Notes under the pieces: generated by a model
What the model saw: the letters and a program-made list of their open reading frames with translations, nothing else
Told to the model about the DNA's origin: nothing
Database searches by the model: none
Source: Chitinilyticum aquatile DSM 21506
GTDB taxonomy: Bacteria > Pseudomonadota > Gammaproteobacteria > Burkholderiales > Chitinibacteraceae
Length of the DNA stretch: 64,000 bases
Direction: 5' to 3'
NCBI RefSeq assembly: GCF_000430805.1
Contig: NZ_AUMS01000004.1
Location: 310,001 to 374,000 of the forward strand
Translations under genes and position numbers: made by a program
Shown here: in pieces, positions 50,579-59,011 of the stretch
Layout: each line of letters starts with the position of its first letter
How positions within the stretch are numbered: position 1 is the stretch's first letter

Positions 50579-51649
50579 ATGCACTACCAGACCGACGACG
50601 TACGCATCCGCGAAATCAAGGAGCTTCTCCCGCCCGTGGCCGTGATCGAGAAGTTTCCGGTCAGCGAGCTGGGCTCCACTACCGTATTCAACGCCCGCAA
50701 CGCCATTCACAACATTCTGGCCGGTGATGACGACCGCCTGCTGGTCATCATCGGCCCCTGTTCGATCCACGATGTCAAATCCGCGCTGGAATACGGCGAG
50801 CGCTTGTTGCCGCTGCGTGAAAAGCTGAAAGACCGCCTCGAAATCGTGATGCGCGTGTATTTCGAAAAGCCGCGTACCACGGTTGGCTGGAAGGGCCTGA
50901 TCAACGACCCGTACCTGAACGGCAGCTTCGCAATCAACGACGGCCTGCGCATCGCGCGCAAGCTGCTGGTCGACCTGAACAGCATCGGCATGCCCACCGC
51001 TGGCGAATTCCTCGACATGATCACGCCGCAGTATGTGGCCGATCTGATGAGCTGGGGCGCCATCGGCGCGCGTACGACCGAATCCCAGGTACACCGCGAA
51101 CTGTCCTCCGGCCTGTCCTGCCCGGTCGGTTTCAAGAACGGCACCGACGGCAACCTGAAGATCGCCATCGATGCGATCAAGTCCGCCGGCCAGCCGCACC
51201 ATTTCCTGTCGGTGACCAAGTACGGCCACTCTGCCATTGTTGCCACCGGCGGCAACAAGGATTGCCACATCATCCTTCGTGGTGGCAAGGAGCCGAACTA
51301 CGACGCCAACCACGTGCGTGCCGCTGCAGCCGACCTGGCCGCCGCCGGCCTGCCGCAGAAAATCATGGTCGACTTCAGCCACGCCAACAGCCGCAAGGAT
51401 TTCCGCCGCCAGATGGAAGTCTGCAGCGACATTTCCGCCCAACTGCGCGATGGCAATGACGCCATCTTCGGCGTGATGGTCGAAAGCCATCTGGTCGAAG
51501 GTCGTCAGGACGACGGCGCCGGCAAGGAGCTTTGTTATGGCCAGTCGATCACCGACGCCTGCATCGGCTGGGATGACACCGAAAAGCTGCTCAACGAGCT
51601 GGCCGATGCCGTTGCCCACCGCCGTGCACAGGCCAAGGTTGCAGCCTGA
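50579..51649 (+). CDS. aroG: 3-deoxy-7-phosphoheptulonate synthase (DAHP synthase), AroG type
   Basis: The 356-aa type I DAHP synthase contains IIGPCSIHDVKSALEYGERL (in part) near 58, MRVYFEKPRTTVGWKG near 95, GARTTESQVHRELSSGLSCP near 163, GFKNGTDG and the C-terminal DFSHANSRKD. It condenses PEP and erythrose-4-phosphate in the first step of aromatic amino acid synthesis. The feedback specificity (Phe, Tyr or Trp) cannot be read safely. The ATG at 50579 matches family length; the 147 bases before it show no gene. A strong terminator follows. Confidence 0.95.
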   Translation: MHYQTDDVRIREIKELLPPVAVIEKFPVSELGSTTVFNARNAIHNILAGDDDRLLVIIGPCSIHDVKSALEYGERLLPLREKLKDRLEIVMRVYFEKPRTTVGWKGLINDPYLNGSFAINDGLRIARKLLVDLNSIGMPTAGEFLDMITPQYVADLMSWGAIGARTTESQVHRELSSGLSCPVGFKNGTDGNLKIAIDAIKSAGQPHHFLSVTKYGHSAIVATGGNKDCHIILRGGKEPNYDANHVRAAAADLAAAGLPQKIMVDFSHANSRKDFRRQMEVCSDISAQLRDGNDAIFGVMVESHLVEGRQDDGAGKELCYGQSITDACIGWDDTEKLLNELADAVAHRRAQAKVAA

Positions 51650-51670
51650 TCCGGCCAGCGCTTGCCACCA

Positions 51671-51702
51671 GAAACCCCGCTCAGGCGGGGTTTCTTTTTT
51701 TC
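51671..51702 (+). terminator. Rho-independent terminator of aroG
   Basis: GAAACCCCGC pairs with GCGGGGTTTC around TCAG, followed by a run of seven T with one C ahead. It also sits at the 3' end of the convergent methyltransferase gene. Confidence 0.95.
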
Positions 51703-51703
51703 C

Positions 51704-52471
51704 TCAGGGCTTGCGAGCGCGCAACAGGAAAACGCGATGCGGGATGGCCAGCGGTTCCTGCGGGAAGTCGCTGGCCAGTAGCGTTGCCAGTTCAGCGTCA
51801 AATGTCGCTACCTGTTCTGGTGGCAGGCTGGCTGCGACGCCGGCACTCGCGCGAATGCGGCCGCGCCAGCCCACATGCGTGTAGGGCACGGCCAGATCGA
51901 AGGAACACGATTCCAGTTCCGTGAATCCTGCTTGTGCCAGCTGCGCGAAGCCGGCCGGGTGGATGCCGCAGCCGTTGGCGCCGCGCCAGTGCGGATTGTG
52001 CTGGAGGATCAGCGCCTCGGTGGCGGCGACGACATTGCCGGGCAGCGGCAGCCAGTCGAAATGCGCGATCAGCATCTGCCCGCCGGGCTTGAGCACGCGA
52101 AAGACTTCGCGCGCGGCGGCCAGCCCGTCGAACCAGTGCCAGCACTGGCCGGCGCTGACCACGTCAAATGACTCGTCCGGCCACGGCAGCACCTCGGCCC
52201 GGCCCTCGACGTAATCGACCGTGATGCTAGCCGCCACATCGAGTTCGCGTGCCTGCTGCAGCATGGCCGCTGCCGGGTCGATGCCACTCACCTGCGCGCC
52301 CTGCAGCGCAAAGCCGCGCGCCAGCGTACCGGTTCCCGTTCCCAGGTCAAGCAGGCGCTGACCAGCTTGACCGATGCCCCAGTCGCGCAGGCGCGCAAAC
52401 GCCTCGGCTGGAAACCCGGCGCGGTGCTGGCGGTAGTCATTGGCAGTTTTGCCGAAATCGATGCGATTCAT
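51704..52471 (-). CDS. SAM-dependent methyltransferase (UbiE/class I type)
   Basis: The 255-aa class I methyltransferase has the SAM-binding motif LLDLGTGTGTLARGF near 45 and the downstream motifs VEGRAEVLPWPDESFDVV near 105 and FRVLKPGGQMLIAHFDW near 140. The substrate is unknown. The ATG at 52471 (MNRIDFGKTAND) fits the family; the frame from 52510 is less likely. It lies 16 bases after the stop of the codirectional LdcA-like gene. Confidence 0.85.
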   Translation of the reverse strand: MNRIDFGKTANDYRQHRAGFPAEAFARLRDWGIGQAGQRLLDLGTGTGTLARGFALQGAQVSGIDPAAAMLQQARELDVAASITVDYVEGRAEVLPWPDESFDVVSAGQCWHWFDGLAAAREVFRVLKPGGQMLIAHFDWLPLPGNVVAATEALILQHNPHWRGANGCGIHPAGFAQLAQAGFTELESCSFDLAVPYTHVGWRGRIRASAGVAASLPPEQVATFDAELATLLASDFPQEPLAIPHRVFLLRARKP

Positions 52472-52487
52472 GGTGTTCCTTGGCGGT

Positions 52488-53540
52488 TCAGAGGATGAAG
52501 GCGGACTCACACTGGATCAGCTGCCGCTGCTCGCAGTCGATGGCGAACTCGATTCCCAGCGGCAGCACCAGTTGCGGGTCGGTATGGCCAAAGCCGGCGT
52601 TGCTGACGATGGGCAGATTGCTACAGCCAAATTCGCCGCGTACCACCTGCACGATGACCTGATCGAGCTGTGCTTTTTCCTCGCCGCTGTAATCGCGTGC
52701 ACGGCCGACGATCAGCCCGGCCAGCTGCCCGAAAACGCCCATCACGCCGTAATTGCGCAGCCAGTATTTCACGTAATCCAGCGAAGGCTTTTCCTGCGAG
52801 GTTTCCAGGAACAGGATCCGGCCTTGCCAGAAGTCCGCCTGCGGCCACCAGGCGGTGCCCTTGAGCATTTCCAGCACTTCCATGCAGCCACCGAACAGTC
52901 GGCCATGATGCGTGCCGCTGCCCTGCAGAAAGCGCGGGCCGGCGTCGCTTCGCCACCCGGCGAGGTCGCAACAGTGCTGCGGATCGCTCCAGTCGCCGTA
53001 GCCGTTGGCGTAGTCCGGGAATTGCGGCAGCACATGCCGTGGCGAGGGGGCGAGCAGCGTGTCGCGCAGATAGGCCTGATACGCCGGCGGAAAATGGCGG
53101 TATTGTGCGAAGCCGGCCATCACCGACGGCCCGTTGAAGGTCACCAGCCCCTGCAGATGCAGTGCCACGCTGACCGACGTGAAATCGGAATAGCCGATGA
53201 AAAACTTGGGGTTGCGGGCAATCAGCGGCAGATCGAGGTGGCGCAGGATGCGCGCCGAATCGTCGCCACCGATGCTGCTGACAATGCCGGCGATGTCCGG
53301 ATCGGCAAAGGCAGCATTGATGTCGGCTGCGCGCAGCTCGGGGTGCGCGTACACCTCGTCAAACGCCATGCGCGCGCTCGGATATTCGCGAATCTGGAAA
53401 CCCAGCTCGCGCAAGGTGGCGAGGCCCGCTTCGTAGACCTGCGGAAACAGCGCCGGCAGGCCCTTGGATGGCGAGAGTACGGCCAGCGTATCCCCCCGGC
53501 GCAGTGTGCGAGGTTTACGCAATATCGCTGATGTATACAT
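52488..53540 (-). CDS. S66-family peptidase (LD-carboxypeptidase/MccF-like)
   Basis: The 350-aa protein matches the S66 family: GDTLAVLSPSKGLPALFPQ near the N-terminus, IVSSIGGDDSARIL near 85, the nucleophile Ser in FFIGYSDFTSVS near 118 and the catalytic His in NAGFGHTDPQLVLPLG near 320. LdcA trims murein tetrapeptides during recycling, while MccF cleaves microcin C-type toxins. The FGHTDP element and size are closer to MccF-like S66 proteins, so a self-immunity role cannot be excluded. It lies upstream of the methyltransferase gene. Confidence 0.85.
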   Translation of the reverse strand: MYTSAILRKPRTLRRGDTLAVLSPSKGLPALFPQVYEAGLATLRELGFQIREYPSARMAFDEVYAHPELRAADINAAFADPDIAGIVSSIGGDDSARILRHLDLPLIARNPKFFIGYSDFTSVSVALHLQGLVTFNGPSVMAGFAQYRHFPPAYQAYLRDTLLAPSPRHVLPQFPDYANGYGDWSDPQHCCDLAGWRSDAGPRFLQGSGTHHGRLFGGCMEVLEMLKGTAWWPQADFWQGRILFLETSQEKPSLDYVKYWLRNYGVMGVFGQLAGLIVGRARDYSGEEKAQLDQVIVQVVRGEFGCSNLPIVSNAGFGHTDPQLVLPLGIEFAIDCEQRQLIQCESAFIL

Positions 53541-53544
53541 GGTG

Positions 53545-53593
53545 TCCTATATTGCTGTATCCATTTATCAGTAAAGGCTATACAACTATACCC
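53545..53593. repeat. 49-bp palindromic repeat, copy 12
   Basis: Diverged left arm TCCTATATTGCTGTATCC and right arm GGCTATACAACTATACCC around ATTTATCAGTAAA. It lies between two minus-strand genes, 4 bases upstream of the S66 start and 10 bases downstream of the ABC-permease stop. Confidence 0.78.
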
Positions 53594-53603
53594 ACGCTAT
53601 CGA

Positions 53604-54389
53604 TCAGCCCCCCGCCCCCGCATAGCGCCGCATTCCCGCCCGCCACAGCCACATCAAGAGCAGCACGCTGCCACCGGCGATCAGCGTCATCGCCCCCAGT
53701 ACCGGCAGCAGTGGCTGGCCTTTCAGCAGCACCTGACACGGCCACCAGACGATGCCGGCCAGCGGCAGCAGCATGAAGGCGCCGCGCGCGATGCGCGGGA
53801 ATAGTTCGAAGGGGTAGCGCGACATGTCGGTGAGCTTGCCCACGGTGTGAAACACCGGGAAGTACTCGCCGAGAAAGAAACAGCTGGCAATCGCCATCTG
53901 GTTGATCGCGTTCAAGACGATGGCCGCCAGTGGCAATAGCAGCACCATCTGCAGCACAAAGGCCGGACCAAACACGCCCGGCAGATTGGCCAGCGCAAAG
54001 CCGCAGAACGCCAGCCCGGTCGCCGCCACCACCAGCCCCTGCGGGTGGAAGCGCTCCAGCACCAGCATCTGCAGCGGGTGCACCGGCCGCAGGTAGTAGC
54101 GGATGAAGTTGCCGTTCTTCAGCCAGGTTTCCAGCATGTACATCGCATTGCAGCAGCTGCTTTCGAACACGTAGGCGAGGAACATGAAGCCCTGCATGAA
54201 CAGCAGCTCGTAGCGTGAATAGCCGGCAATGCTGCCGCCTTGCCCCAGCATCAGGTAGAGCGTCGCCCCGCTGGCTACTGAGGTGAAAAACATGCCGGCG
54301 ATGATCAGGCCGAAATCGGCGCGGTTTTCCAGCTTGACCTTGCAATCGGCAACAGTCATGCGCCACCAGGCGGTGAGAAAGGGGGTCAT
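53604..54389 (-). CDS. ABC-2 type permease (DUF990 group)
   Basis: The 261-aa protein has about six membrane segments and matches the ABC-2/DUF990 permeases (FESSCCNAMYMLETWLKNGNF in part, PFELFPRIARGAFMLL). It pairs with the permease at 55245 and the ATPase at 56024 to form a heteromeric exporter. The same family includes the viologen exporters of cyanobacteria. In this operon it is separated from its partner by a lipocalin-like gene and an acetyltransferase gene. Confidence 0.85.
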   Translation of the reverse strand: MTPFLTAWWRMTVADCKVKLENRADFGLIIAGMFFTSVASGATLYLMLGQGGSIAGYSRYELLFMQGFMFLAYVFESSCCNAMYMLETWLKNGNFIRYYLRPVHPLQMLVLERFHPQGLVVAATGLAFCGFALANLPGVFGPAFVLQMVLLLPLAAIVLNAINQMAIASCFFLGEYFPVFHTVGKLTDMSRYPFELFPRIARGAFMLLPLAGIVWWPCQVLLKGQPLLPVLGAMTLIAGGSVLLLMWLWRAGMRRYAGAGG

Positions 54390-54391
54390 GC

Positions 54392-54745
54392 TCAGTCCGC
54401 CACCTTTTCCCAGATCTCATGCTCGACCTGCACGCCGTTCTCAGAACGCTTGTTGTGCCAGAGGCCGTCGATGAATTCGTAGCGGAAGGTGTATTGCTGG
54501 CCTTCCGGTACTGGCCAGGTGGTCATGGCCGGGGTTTCGACGTAGTCGGCGTCATCGAAGCGGTAGCTGCCGCTGGCGGCGGAGTAGAACTTGCCGTCCT
54601 GCAGCGTGAGAAAACTGAAGCCCTGCTGCGAGATCACCTTGCGCGATTGCAGGCGGCTCATGTCGTACGGGGTGACCGGCTGGCCGTGCTCGCCGAATTC
54701 GCCGCTGCGCAGCTGCCAGGTGCCGAGGAAGGGATTGTGGCTCAT
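54392..54745 (-). CDS. Lipocalin-like small protein
   Basis: This 117-aa protein begins NPFLGTWQLRSGEF and has the GxW start of lipocalin-like folds, then alternating strands (FSFLTLQDGKFYSAASGSYRF in part). It lacks a signal peptide. The function is unknown; a ligand-binding role is an inference. It starts 15 bases upstream of repeat copy 13 and ends two bases before the DUF990 permease start. Confidence 0.7.
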   Translation of the reverse strand: MSHNPFLGTWQLRSGEFGEHGQPVTPYDMSRLQSRKVISQQGFSFLTLQDGKFYSAASGSYRFDDADYVETPAMTTWPVPEGQQYTFRYEFIDGLWHNKRSENGVQVEHEIWEKVAD

Positions 54746-54759
54746 TACATTACTCCTGA

Positions 54760-54808
54760 GTGTATAAGGCGCTAGCCTTTTTCAGTGTTGACCTGTGAGG
54801 CAATACCT
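54760..54808. repeat. 49-bp palindromic repeat, copy 13
   Basis: The left arm is GTGTATAAGGCGCTAGCC and the right arm ACCTGTGAGGCAATACCT, whose last base touches the stop codon of the acetyltransferase gene. It lies inside the exporter operon. Confidence 0.82.
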
Positions 54809-55245
54809 CAAGGCTTCTTGGTGAAGTCGAGTGCATCGGGGTTGCTGCGCACCATAAAGCGGTCGGGTGCGGGATAGGTGGCAAAGCCCAGCGAGTGGTA
54901 GACCGCCGGCGTGCCGGTGAGCAGGTAGCAGTGCGCCACGCCGGCGATGCGCGGGTGCGCCAGCAGCGCGGCAATCATGCGCCGTGCAAGCCCCTGCCCA
55001 CGCTGCGCTTCGGCGACATACACGTCAGCCAGATAGGCAAAACGCACCGTGTCGCTCAGCACGCGCGCGTAGCAGACCTGCTCGCCGCCGAGAAACGCGG
55101 CGATGACGACGGTCGAGGCCTGCGCGCCCTGTTCGACATGGTGGCGCGTGATGCCCGGCGACCAGTAGCTGCCGGCCAGCCAGGCGGTGACACGCTCCCA
55201 GTCGACGCGCGCCAAGTCAAAGGAGAATTCGATATCGTTCATCAT
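54808..55245 (-). CDS. GNAT-family acetyltransferase within the exporter operon
   Basis: The 145-aa protein has the GNAT core: LADVYVAEAQRGQGLARRMI (acetyl-CoA loop) and LLTGTPAVYHSLGFATYPAPD. The acceptor is unknown. Start ATG at 55245 shares one base with the stop codon of the ABC permease (TGATG), so translation is coupled. It may modify the compound exported by the transporter, or be an unrelated insert. Confidence 0.85.
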   Translation of the reverse strand: MMNDIEFSFDLARVDWERVTAWLAGSYWSPGITRHHVEQGAQASTVVIAAFLGGEQVCYARVLSDTVRFAYLADVYVAEAQRGQGLARRMIAALLAHPRIAGVAHCYLLTGTPAVYHSLGFATYPAPDRFMVRSNPDALDFTKKP

Positions 55246-56027
55246 CAGGCTCCGAATACCACCAGCTTGCGCTGCACCTGCAGGCTGGCCAGATGGGCAA
55301 ACAGCATGAAGGCCAGCGCCCAGCACGCCTGAATCAGCAGTGATTCCGGCCCGTGCAGCTGGCCGGTGAGGTAGGCGACCGGTGTGTTGAAGAAATGCGC
55401 GAAGGGCAGCACGTGCAGCAGCGTCTGCGCGGCAGGCGGGAAGAAGGCCAGCGGGATCAGCGCGCCGCCAAGAAACTGCACCACCGCGTCCTTGCTGGCG
55501 ATGATGCCCCACAGGTCGGTCGCGAGAAATCCGGCCAGGCCGACGATAAAGGCGAGGCAGAACAGCAGCACAAAGCTGCAGACCAGCGACGCCAGCGCCA
55601 CCGGCCAGCTGGACGGCGCCAGATTCAGCCCTGCCCACCACAAAAACAGCGCAAACGCCGGCAGCATGTACAGCGCCTTGGCCGCCACCGCCCCCAGTGC
55701 CATCGCACCGTGGCGCAGCGCCAGATTCATCGGCTGGGTGAGCTGGCTGGCGACTTCGCCAGAACGAATCTCGCGCGCCAGCCGCCAGTCAGCCGGCGTG
55801 GTGATGATGGCAAACAGCGTCTGCGCGGTGGCGACGTGCGTGAGTGCGGTGGCGAAATCCAGCCCGGCGCGGCTCGGGTCGTTCAGATACAGCCCGCGCC
55901 ACAGCCAGTACAGCAGCCACATGCCCAGCAGATAGCCGACGCAGATGATCAGCCGGCCCTTGCGGTCGGTGGCGGTGACGCGGCCATTGGCCAGCGCCAA
56001 CTGATAGCAGGCGCGCAGCGTGCTCAT
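55245..56027 (-). CDS. ABC-2 type permease
   Basis: The 260-aa protein has six membrane segments and ABC-2 motifs (REIRSGEVASQLTQPMNLAL, FFPPAAQTLLHVLPFAHFFNTP in part). It forms a heterodimer with the DUF990 permease encoded at 53604. The start overlaps the ATPase stop by four bases (ATGA), and the stop overlaps the acetyltransferase start. Confidence 0.87.
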   Translation of the reverse strand: MSTLRACYQLALANGRVTATDRKGRLIICVGYLLGMWLLYWLWRGLYLNDPSRAGLDFATALTHVATAQTLFAIITTPADWRLAREIRSGEVASQLTQPMNLALRHGAMALGAVAAKALYMLPAFALFLWWAGLNLAPSSWPVALASLVCSFVLLFCLAFIVGLAGFLATDLWGIIASKDAVVQFLGGALIPLAFFPPAAQTLLHVLPFAHFFNTPVAYLTGQLHGPESLLIQACWALAFMLFAHLASLQVQRKLVVFGA

Positions 56028-57031
56028 GCGGCCTCCCGCGCGCCGACCTTGCCGGCCAGATAGAAGCCGTGCAGCAGCTCTTCCAGGCTTTGCTCGACCG
56101 GCTTGATGTCGTGAATGGCAAACGGCGCGAGCAGCTGCAGCAGCTCGGGTAGCGGCAGGCGCTCGTCACGCGCCACTTCCAGCCAGTCGCCGTTGTGGCG
56201 CACCGCCAGACCTGCGGGATGAGCGGCCAGCAGTGCCTGTGCGGCGTCGCGGTCGCCCCCCAGTTTTGCCGCCCACCAGTGGCCGTCACCGGCGCTCTGG
56301 CGAAAGTGCGCGAGGCTGCCGTCGAACTTGAGCTGGCCGTGGTCGATCAGCAAGAGGCGCTGGCTGAGTTTTTCAATGTCGCCAACGTCGTGCGAGGTGA
56401 TCAGCACCGTCGTTCCGGCATCGCGGTTGATCTGGCGAATCAGCCCGCGCATGCGCGCCTTCATTTCCAGATCGAGGCCAATGGTCGGTTCATCCAGAAA
56501 CACCACTTCCGGCGCGTGCAGAAAGCTGGCGGCAATCTCGCACAGCATGCGCTGGCCGAGGCTCAGCGTGCGCACCGGGCGCAGCCAGAATTCATCCAGC
56601 CCGCCCTCGCGGCGGAACAGGCTCAATTGCTGCTGGTAGGTGGCTTCCGGAACCGCAAACAGCGCCTGCAGGATGCGGAACGAGTCCTGCACCGGCAAAT
56701 CCCACCACAGCTGGCTGCGCTGGCCGAAGACCACGCCAATGTGCTTGACGTATGCGCGCCTATCCCTTTGCGGATCGAAGCCTGCGACCGATACCCTGCC
56801 TGAGCTGGGTGCAAGAATGCCGGTGAGCATCTTGATGGTGGTCGACTTGCCCGCGCCGTTCGGCCCGACCAGCGCCACGCATTCGCCGCGCGCAATGCCG
56901 AAGCTCACATCACGCACCGAATGCGTTTCGCTCCACTTTGGCCGTACGAGGCGCGCAAAGCGCTCACCCCAGCTCTGGCCCGGCAAGGGGCTGCGGTAGA
57001 CACGGTTCAGTGCATCGGCCTGGATCAGCAT
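56024..57031 (-). CDS. ABC exporter ATP-binding protein
   Basis: The 335-aa ATPase has a Walker A VGPNGAGKSTTIKMLTG near 60, the signature LSLGQRMLCEIAASF near 155, the Walker B VVFLDEPTIGLD near 178 and an H-loop in LITSHDVGD. The extended C-terminus (about 250-335) is typical for exporters of the DUF990 group. The ATG at 57031 (MLIQADAL) begins the operon ATPase-permease-GNAT-lipocalin-permease. It is divergent from the AraC regulator at 57144, probably its local controller. Confidence 0.9.
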   Translation of the reverse strand: MLIQADALNRVYRSPLPGQSWGERFARLVRPKWSETHSVRDVSFGIARGECVALVGPNGAGKSTTIKMLTGILAPSSGRVSVAGFDPQRDRRAYVKHIGVVFGQRSQLWWDLPVQDSFRILQALFAVPEATYQQQLSLFRREGGLDEFWLRPVRTLSLGQRMLCEIAASFLHAPEVVFLDEPTIGLDLEMKARMRGLIRQINRDAGTTVLITSHDVGDIEKLSQRLLLIDHGQLKFDGSLAHFRQSAGDGHWWAAKLGGDRDAAQALLAAHPAGLAVRHNGDWLEVARDERLPLPELLQLLAPFAIHDIKPVEQSLEELLHGFYLAGKVGAREAA

Positions 57032-57143
57032 GGTTTTAATTACCAAATCAGAAAGACAGATGACAATGTAATGCAGTTGCCTGCGCCAGCGGAATGTCGG
57101 ATTCTGTCGGGATATTTGTCCAGAACTCTCGCGCATTCCGACA

Positions 57144-58001
57144 ATGGCAACCATCTATTACGAGCGTTTCGATATTGAAGACGGCGGCCGCCTGGTTGGT
57201 GCGCACGTCTATCACAAGGCTTCGTGCCCGCCGATGCGGCAGCGCGGCATCTTCATGTGCGGTGTTACCGCGCCGACCGGCCTGTGCGAAATCGAGCGCA
57301 TCGACGCGCCGTTTCATGTGCTGATTTTCGTGCTGGGCGGTTGCGCCGAGCTGTTCGAGGGCGAGCGCCGCTGGCAGGTCGGCCCCGGCCAGTTCGGCAT
57401 GCTGCCGCCGGGCGGGCAAAAGGGCTTTCGCCGGCTCGGTGACGAGGCCATGCCGCATGTGTGGTTTCTGCTGCGCGACCACGAGCGCTGGAACCATCTG
57501 CCGCGCGGCTCGCCCTGGGTCGATGCATCCGGCGAGGGGCCGGCGCTGTACGACGCGGTCTCGCTATTTCAGCGCGAAGCGGCGCGCCAGAATGCCGGCG
57601 AGCGCGACGCCCTGATGCTGCCCGCGCTGGATCTGGTCGAGCGCCAGCTGGAGCGGGCGCTTGGCGCTTACCGGCCGCCGTCGGGGCGGGCGCAGGCACT
57701 GCAGGTCGTGTTGGCGCAGGTCGTGCAGGCTGCGCACGAGCCCTGGCCGGTGGCACGCCTTGCGGCAGAGCTGGGGGTGACGCAAAGCCATCTGCACCGC
57801 CTGTGCCGCGAGCATCTCGGACAATCGCCGGGGCAGCTGGTGTTTGCCGCCCGCATGCACGCCGCCCGCGCGATGCTGCAGGCGGGGGGGCGTGTCGGCG
57901 AGGTGGCAACGGCGGTGGGCTATGCCGAAGTCGCCAGCTTTTCGCGGCGCTGCCGCGAGTTTTTCGGCGTCAGCCCGAGTGCCCTGCAGGCGGGGAAGTA
58001 G
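57144..58001 (+). CDS. AraC-family regulator
   Basis: This 285-aa protein has a cupin-like N-terminal domain (about 15-130, GCAELFEGERRWQVGPGQFG in part) and an AraC helix-turn-helix pair at the C-terminus (about 185-285: LAAELGVTQSHLHRLCREH, VGEVATAVGYAEVASFSRRC). It is divergent from the ABC exporter operon and likely regulates it. The 112-base intergenic region contains an inverted pair of GGAATGTCGG/CATTCCGACA-like elements that could be its operator. Confidence 0.87.
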   Translation: MATIYYERFDIEDGGRLVGAHVYHKASCPPMRQRGIFMCGVTAPTGLCEIERIDAPFHVLIFVLGGCAELFEGERRWQVGPGQFGMLPPGGQKGFRRLGDEAMPHVWFLLRDHERWNHLPRGSPWVDASGEGPALYDAVSLFQREAARQNAGERDALMLPALDLVERQLERALGAYRPPSGRAQALQVVLAQVVQAAHEPWPVARLAAELGVTQSHLHRLCREHLGQSPGQLVFAARMHAARAMLQAGGRVGEVATAVGYAEVASFSRRCREFFGVSPSALQAGK

Positions 58002-58015
58002 GGGTAATGATCATT

Positions 58016-58064
58016 GGGTATATGCCCCTAGCCATTTTATAAGAAGGGCTGTGGGGATATCCCC
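58016..58064. repeat. 49-bp palindromic repeat, copy 14
   Basis: Arms GGGTATATGCCCCTAGCC and GGCTGTGGGGATATCCCC; the CCCC/GGGG exchange in the middle of the arms compensates. It lies between the AraC gene and the convergent LytTR gene. The remaining gap to 58275 holds no gene. Confidence 0.88.
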
Positions 58065-58275
58065 TTTTCCTGACTATGTCTTCCCTTCTGGAAGCAAGGT
58101 TTTCAGAGCCTTCGGCGCGGGGTGTGTGCGGAATCTGGTCACTCGTGACTACCCATTCTGGCGTTCGTGACCACTCCGCCGATGAGATATGACCATCGTG
58201 ATGGTCTCAGTGACAGCTGATCGGCCGAAGCGGTCATTCGGCTAAAAATATGCAAGGTCCGCTGTTTTATGACTG

Positions 58276-59010
58276 TCACATCTGTCGAAAGCGTGATTGA
58301 AACCGCTGGCTCACCGGCAGTTTTTCCGAGTGGTCGCGCAGATGTACGATCAGTTCGCCCTGCTCAATGCGCTGCACGGCCGCCACCTGGCTGGCCGCGA
58401 CGATGGTGCCGCGGTTCAACTGCCAGAATTGTTCGGGGTCAAGCAGCTCAGCCAGGGTCTTGATCGGCAGGCGGATGCATACCTCCTGCGTTCGCGTTAG
58501 TACCCGGGTGTATTTGGCATTGGCTTGAAAGAAGAGTACGTCTTCAACCGGAATCAGATGCAGCGTATTACCGACCGATGCTTGTATCCAGCGCAGCTGC
58601 GTGCGGTGTGGTTGCAGTACGTCGGCTATGGCGGCAATGTGGCTTGGCGTCATGGCGCTGCGGTTTTTCAGTCGCAGCACGGTGCGTGCCAGCCGCGTTG
58701 CATCAGCCGGTTTGAGCACGTAATCCACCGCGCCGGCCTCGAAGGCTGCTACGGCGTATTCGTCGTAGGCGGTCACGAACACGATGTGCACCGCATCGTC
58801 GGCCAGCCGGGCGACGTCCAGACCAGTCAGCCCTGGCATCCGAATATCCAGAAAAGCAATATCGGGTTGCATGCCGTGCAGTGCTTCCAGTGCGCTGAAT
58901 CCGTCGTCCGCTTCAGCAATGATGTGAGCGTCGGGCCATAGCACCTCCAAGCAGGTTTTGAGCTGCGCACGTAGCAGGGGTTCGTCGTCGGCAAGCAGGA
59001 TACGCGGCAT
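58276..59010 (-). CDS. LytTR response regulator
   Basis: The 244-aa protein has a receiver domain (ILLADDEPLLR, phospho-acceptor Asp in DIAFLDIRMPGLTG, Lys in YVLKPADA) and a LytTR DNA-binding domain (VLFFQANAKYTRVLTRTQE, FWQLNRGTIVAA). It is the response partner of the kinase encoded just upstream, from which it is separated by one base. It is a different system from the AlgR-like gene at 15082. Confidence 0.88.
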   Translation of the reverse strand: MPRILLADDEPLLRAQLKTCLEVLWPDAHIIAEADDGFSALEALHGMQPDIAFLDIRMPGLTGLDVARLADDAVHIVFVTAYDEYAVAAFEAGAVDYVLKPADATRLARTVLRLKNRSAMTPSHIAAIADVLQPHRTQLRWIQASVGNTLHLIPVEDVLFFQANAKYTRVLTRTQEVCIRLPIKTLAELLDPEQFWQLNRGTIVAASQVAAVQRIEQGELIVHLRDHSEKLPVSQRFQSRFRQM

Positions 59011-59011
59011 G

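Noticed and set aside
2376-58064. Interpretation of the 49-bp palindromes as integron attC sites or CRISPR repeats
   Set aside because: They lack GTTRRRY/RYYYAAC boxes, no integrase or cas gene is present, and they are scattered singly rather than in arrays.
2376-58064. Interpretation of the 49-bp palindromes as Rho-independent terminators
   Set aside because: They have no T tract, and at least one is followed immediately by a real terminator (33198-33232), while two lie inside genes.
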